Positions 59,701 to 64,000 of a stretch of DNA of 64,000 nucleotides are shown in pieces. The stretch covers positions 34,993 to 98,992 of the forward strand of contig CAVOZC010000005.1 of assembly GCA_963700865.1 (NCBI GenBank), given 5' to 3'. The notes under the pieces are model-generated. The model had not been told where the DNA came from. It saw only the letters and a list, made by a program, of their open reading frames with translations, and did not search any database. The translations under genes and the position numbers were made by a program. Every line of letters starts with the position of its first letter. Positions within the stretch are counted from its first letter, which is position 1. This DNA is from CAVOGJ01 sp963700865. Its GTDB lineage: Bacteria; Planctomycetota; Planctomycetia; Pirellulales; Pirellulaceae.

Positions 59701-59845
59701 AATTTACTCCCTTGGAGTCGCGGATCGCGCTGTCGGAAAAATTGGTCGAGTCCCTTCAAGCCACTGGTCAGGATGCCCAGGCCGAAGCGGAAGCGCGAAA
59801 CTTGTCCAAACTGCGGAAGCAACCGGAGCTTGACGCGAGTCTGTA
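56719..59845 (+). CDS. Ser/Thr protein kinase with Zn-ribbon-like element, transmembrane helix and TPR tail
   Basis: The N-terminal ~90 residues (LRDVVRLADEYESQLSAGTI) are the usual leader, then CPACGQIKTFEHGASLGRI and CDACGDEF form a two-CxxC zinc-ribbon-like element. Kinase (~140-400): LLGRGGFGTVYRAYDTQLH, HVAIKLPRR (Lys), IVHRDVKPSNILLNQEG, VADFGLAKRA, GTPAYMSPEQAGG and DIYSLGAVFYEALTG, all catalytic residues present. A helix (VATLAAAVLLVSAAGISGV) at ~430-450 crosses the membrane, and the ~520-residue extracytoplasmic part is TPR-like (LNALGYAYMLAGRNDESI, LADALRESGDYANAIENYH). The frame stops at 59676, but after a one-base change near 59690 the natural end reads FTPLESRIALSEKLVESL and EARNLSKLRKQPELDASL to a stop at 59845. 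It lies 93 bases after the sigma factor gene. Confidence 0.85.
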
Positions 59846-60044
59846 AGGCGAAAACCGTGGTCACGTTGATCAGCCCGCTCCAGCCGATCAATACCGAAGT
59901 GTCCGGGATGCGCTCTCATTCGACGGGCCCAGATGCCCGCTGCCGTGCCAGGCCCGAAATTCCATTTTTCTTCGAGCGCACACGCCACACTTGACTCCTA
60001 TGTAGTCGGGCGGGCGGATTCGCCGCCACCGTGATTACCTACAT

Positions 60045-60050
60045 GGGAGG
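60045..60050 (+). promoter_or_regulatory. Ribosome-binding site GGGAGG
   Basis: GGGAGG, seven bases before ATG 60058, decides the start (Met-Met) over the in-frame upstream Met at 60031. Confidence 0.65.
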
Positions 60051-60057
60051 CAGTAAT

Positions 60058-63000
60058 ATGATGACTCTCGGCCACCGTTCCACTTTCTTTGCGGCCTTCC
60101 TCGCATTGGCACTGGGGTCTGGCACGGCCCAAGCCATCTCATTTACCATCAACCACCATCCCAACGACTCACCGAGTTTCGATCCAGACGGATCGAAGCT
60201 CCAGTTCCTATTCCAGGAGGCGGAGCATCTCTACCGCGACATATTTATCAGTGGCGGCGATTACGAATTTGACATTTTCTACGATGATCTGGATGAGGAC
60301 ACGCTCGGACAAACTCAGTTTTTCTCAGTTTTCGACACCAACATCGTGATTGACACGCTGGATTCCAACGGGAATCCGCGAAACTGGTTTTTTGACCCGA
60401 CTCCACAACTGAACGAAGAATTCAACTTCGTGCCGGGTGGTTCGACAAGCTATTACGGCGACTTGTCGACGACGGATCAAGGCAATTGGTACAACGGGAA
60501 TCCGCCGGACGAGTTGGAGGTCGGTTATCGAGCCAACGCGAAGGCGGGAGGCCCGGCCGATGAGATGTTAGACTTGTGGAGTACGATCCTTCACGAGATT
60601 GGCCACGTGGTTGGCATCAACGAGGACACGTTCAGCAGCAACTTCCAATTCGAAGCGAACCAGATCGGAGGCCGAGATGTCACGGCCGTGGAAGATAACG
60701 GGCATCTCGCGGCCCGTGGCGGCTTGATGTGTGGCCGTTGCGGCGACACGGGTGTTCGTCGCCTGCCTTCGGCCACGGATATCCTGGCCATGGCCGGAGA
60801 AGAAGATATCGATTTTGTCAGCCTGCCTCGCCTCCATTTCGTGGGTGACCAAAGCGATTCGTGGAGTGATCCTCAGAATTGGATTGGCGGTCGGGTACCG
60901 CTTTCCGATCTCGGGAACGATGTGGTTATCCGGCATGGCGGCCGAGTCCACATTCCCAGCGGCACATTCGCCTCGGCCAACGACATTTTCGTGCAATCAG
61001 GTTCGCTCGAGTCAGAATCTGCCCATTTGACCGTCACCGGTGATCTCCATGTGGAAAACTCCGCGACCTTGCTGGCAAGCGGGACGATTCTCGTCCGCGA
61101 AACATTGGTCAACCATGGAATCATCCGGCCTCGCGCTGGCCAGACGTTGACACTGACACCGGGTTTCGACACCACTCGCTGGAACTTGTCCGGTGATGGG
61201 GACGGATTCTTAATTGTCGAAGGCGGTGATCTGACTGTTTTCGGCGGCCACGAAGGTACATTCGACGGTGTGTTGTCGGTCGGCAGCGGTGATACCGCGT
61301 CGTTCCATGACGGCGGACCCAGTCCCTTTCAAGTCGGCCCTGAAGGGCAGGTTCAGCTGATCGGAGGGTCGCAACCAGCCCGGCTGGCCGGTAATGACGA
61401 TGTGATCATGGGCGGTCGGCTATTCGCCACAGGAGACGCCCACATCGACGCTCCGCTGGTAACCATTCCGTCGGCCGATATTCGGGTACCCAATGCGGGC
61501 GATACGTTGCGTTTGAACAGCGGTATCGTGTCGCTTGAATGGTGGCATAATTCGGGGAAACGGCTCCGTCGTTTTGGAACATTTCGCGGTTGTCGGTGGA
61601 GAGACGACGATCGCCGTCGATACATTTGACTGGGACGGCTCGACCGGTGGAGCCCAAACGAATATCGGCGCGACCGGAACGCTGGTCATCAATAGCGAGG
61701 TCATCGATTTCTTTGGAAGCGGCTTTCAGGGCGAGGTCCAGGTTCTGGGCGGACGACTCGTGGTGAATACGCTGGACCCGTGGCGGTTGGAAGGCACCAT
61801 GACGGTGACCGGCGGGCGCGACTGGAGGGACAACAAATGGTAATAGAAGATGGGGCCAGTATGAGAACCGAATTGCTATTTCCCTTCTTCAGTCCCGTGC
61901 TTGATGCGCCGATCAAGATCAATACCGGCGGGTCGATCGTGGCGGATAATGAAGCCTTGACGCTACGAGGTACCACGACGTTTAACGGCGGCACCATGAC
62001 CGGCACAGTAACGCAACTGGGCGATATGATTGTCGAATCGGCGGGCACCATCGACTCCACCGGAATCTTCACCTGGGGTGGAAACGGTCACAGGACGACG
62101 ATTCAGAGCGGAGGCGAACTCACAATTAACGCCCGGAGTCTGAGCAACATTCCGTTCGTTTCTTCGTACGCCGGACATATCGACATCCAAGAGGGTGGTC
62201 ACCTCGCAGTCGCGCGAGAATCATTCGACCGCTGGGGCCTCTCCGGCTCGCTGCATCTGGCTGATGGTGCCTCGGCAGACGGTGATGGCATTAACAATTC
62301 AGGATTCATCTCTGGCACTGGCCGCATCAATTCACTGGTAAGGAATTCGGGCACGATCGCACCCGGAGACTCCGTGGGAACCCTGGTCTTCGGCCAGTTC
62401 GAGCAAACCGAAACGGGCCGGCTGGAAATCGAACTTGGCGGGACTCGTATCGGTATTGATACGGACTTTCTGCAAGCCAACACGGCAACACTCGACGGTA
62501 CGTTATCCGTTTCGCTCGTCGACGGATTCATGCCAACTCCAGGTACGCAATTCCCGTTCCTGAGTATCTTGCCACTCTTATCGATTCAAGGCGGATTTAG
62601 CTCGTTGGAATTCGATGCCCCCTTGGGAGTCGAGTTCGACGGCCAGATTGTCTCAACGTCGCCTCACTTGCTGGCTTTCGAGGTGACTCAAGCCCGCTTC
62701 CTGGCTGATTTTGACGGTGACGTGGATGTCGACCTCAATGATGTGAACTCGTTGCTCAGCCAAGGTTCGATCGTGGAAGGGATTGATGTCGTCGTCGGTC
62801 AAAATGAACAATTTGACTTGACGGGCGATGGTCTGATCGACGACGCCGACCTGGACCAATGGTTGGTTTTTGCCGCCGCGGCCCACGGTTTGCCGTTGCC
62901 GTATCTGCGGGGCGACTCGAACCTCGACGGATTGGTTGACGTGAGTGATTTCAATGCCTGGAATGGCAGCAAGTTTACCGCTAACTTCCGCTGGGATGCC

Positions 63001-63234
63001 GGAGACTTCAACGGCGACGGTATCGCCGATGTCTCCGATTTCAATTTGTGGAACGCCAATAAATTTCAGTCATCGCAACCGCTGAACGTGGTACCAGAAC
63101 CAGGGAATGCCATCACGATGATGATGTCGGCTTTGGTGGCGGTATGTTTCCTGACACGGCGTGGACAACGGTCGCCTCCAAAGGTGGATAGCAAAGAGAT
63201 GTCCGATTTGCCGCATCTTGCAGCCTCTGCGTGA
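60058..63234 (+). CDS. Secreted metalloprotease-like domain with beta repeats, dockerin-like EF-hands and PEP-CTERM tail, frameshifted
   Basis: Signal MMTLGHRSTFFAAFLALAL, then a ~230-residue domain with TILHEIGHVVGINED (metzincin-like HExxHxxG, but the position of the usual third His holds Glu) and, 30-odd residues later, LAARGGLMCGRC (possible Met-turn). Beta repeats follow from ~240 (LHFVGDQSDSWSDPQNWIG, LTVTGDLHVENSATLLASG, DGFLIVEGGDLTVFGGHEG). Frame changes near 61550 and 61830 lead through AVDTFDWDGSTGGAQTNIG to GGSIVADNEALTLRGTTTF and SLHLADGASADGDGINNSG, then DFDGDVDVDLNDVNSLLSQ, DLTGDGLIDDADLDQWLVF, DSNLDGLVDVSDFNAWNG and DFNGDGIADVSDFNLWNAN, and VVPEPGNAITMMMSALVAV then a basic end. 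It may act as an exported, wall-bound protease. Confidence 0.78.
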
Positions 63235-63261
63235 ACTGTCTTTGCGCACTGTTGATCTGGC

Positions 63262-63858
63262 TCAGCGTCGCGCATGCCAAAAAGATGGAACGTCCACACG
63301 GCTCTCCGAAATAACCGTGGTGATGGCCACGGCTTCCAGATTCGTGATCACCACACACAGCATGGCGACGCGAAAGGGCCATCCGCCCCAGCCAGCCAGC
63401 AGACTGACGATGCCCAGCCCCACCACGACCCAGGCGGCCTTGGCGGCCCACGTATGGTAGCTGGGCAAGCGGCGGAACTTGATCCAGCTTGCCAGCCAGC
63501 TGCAGAGATAACTGGCGATCGCGGCCGCGATCCACGCGGCTTCACGGGCCATCACATTCGGCCGCATGGCAGCGACGGCCAGCAGCAGCGACGAGTAGAA
63601 AAGGGCATCGGCCACGGTGTCCAACCGCGCCCCAAGAGGTGACTCGGCGGCCAGCCGTCGGGCCAGGAAGCCATCCAGCCATTCCGTTAACACAAGCAAG
63701 AACGCCAGGACCCCCAACCAGAACGGTTGCCCCAGAAATGCCAGCACAATCAGGCCGGGTGAACCCACCATGCGCAGGCACGTGATCAGGTTGGGGAGAC
63801 GCTGCCAGCGACGGGAGTCGGCAGCCGGGTCGTCATGCGGATGAAGATGTCCTCGCAT
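63262..63858 (-). CDS. CDP-alcohol phosphatidyltransferase family protein
   Basis: The catalytic signature DGFLARRLAAESPLGARLD then TVAD fits D-G-x2-A-R-x8-G-x3-D-x3-D exactly, so the enzyme can transfer a CDP-linked phosphatidyl group to an alcohol such as glycerol phosphate, inositol or serine; the substrate cannot be told. Five or six hydrophobic helices follow (LVLAFLGQPFWLGVLAFLL-type, ALFYSSLLLAVAAMRP, AWIAAAIASYLCSWLASWI, AAWVVVGLGIVSLLAGWGG, AMLCVVITNLEAVAITTVI), as in the inner-membrane family. The start is taken at MRGHLHPHDDPAADS; an upstream in-frame Met at 63900 exists, and the frame is open to the window edge, so the N-terminus is uncertain. Its stop is 28 bases from the convergent dockerin gene. 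Confidence 0.8.
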   Translation of the reverse strand: MRGHLHPHDDPAADSRRWQRLPNLITCLRMVGSPGLIVLAFLGQPFWLGVLAFLLVLTEWLDGFLARRLAAESPLGARLDTVADALFYSSLLLAVAAMRPNVMAREAAWIAAAIASYLCSWLASWIKFRRLPSYHTWAAKAAWVVVGLGIVSLLAGWGGWPFRVAMLCVVITNLEAVAITTVISESRVDVPSFWHARR

Positions 63859-64000
63859 TATCGTCTTGTTACATACAAAGGAGGCAACTACCACAGCCAT
63901 GCGTCGCCCGATCGCGGCCTTTCCTGGCCTCCCGTCGGGTACGCTGTCATCGCGCCGCGGCTCGGAAGCGCCGGTCCCGGAGCACGTCGTCCGCTTCACT

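Overview
The window looks like a GC-rich chromosomal segment from a member of the Planctomycetota, most likely Pirellulales-like. The evidence is an N-terminal LEALEDRRLLA-type motif, several large secreted proteins that pair a dockerin-like EF-hand module with a PEP-CTERM tail, ECF sigma factors each followed by a Ser/Thr kinase with a TPR tail, and a giant multi-thousand-residue surface protein. No rRNA, tRNA, CRISPR array or replication origin was recognised.

Layout. Positions 1-16048 hold the 3' part of one giant gene read in several frames: a beta-propeller-like N-part, cadherin/Ig-like repeats, a roughly 1,800-residue alanine-rich coiled coil, an aromatic/glycine linker, and a C-terminal DUF2235/Tle1-like alpha/beta-hydrolase with a visible Ser-Asp-His set. 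It is followed by a lower-GC decayed stretch (16049-16930) and a REP/RAYT element with GAGCAC tandem repeats (about 17214-18111). Next come two unknown membrane proteins, a 1,637-residue Gly-Asn repeat protein, a PanB-like gene, a 900-residue PEP-CTERM protein and a beta-helix dockerin protein. A fragmented Ser/Thr kinase and an S41 peptidase follow. From 37.1 to 39.6 kb a DUF1254/DUF1214 protein runs, through a frame change, into a bacterial pentameric ligand-gated ion channel. An RND efflux adaptor and permease (39.8-44.6 kb), a fermentative D-lactate dehydrogenase, another dockerin/PEP-CTERM protein and a degraded ECF sigma/kinase pair come next. A small PEP-CTERM protein, MtfA, a HEAT-repeat lipoprotein, a GNAT acetyltransferase, an intact ECF sigma/kinase pair, a metalloprotease-like dockerin/PEP-CTERM protein and a CDP-alcohol phosphatidyltransferase close the window.

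How the genes fit together. Five loci carry almost the same double EF-hand (dockerin-like) module and five carry PEP-CTERM-like tails, so much of the window serves a sorted, surface-displayed protein set. Two sigma/kinase pairs suggest extracytoplasmic signalling, one active and one decayed. The pump, channel, peptidase and lipoprotein are all envelope functions.

Quality caveat. Many genes are split by single-base frame changes although the protein sequence on both sides still matches its family. The density is highest in the RND permease. This looks mostly like uncorrected indel error in the assembly, but three in-frame nonsense codons (about 49673, 50205 and 55537) and the truncation of the 50 kb kinase look more like real decay. 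Where a gene is split I give the whole span and describe the pieces.
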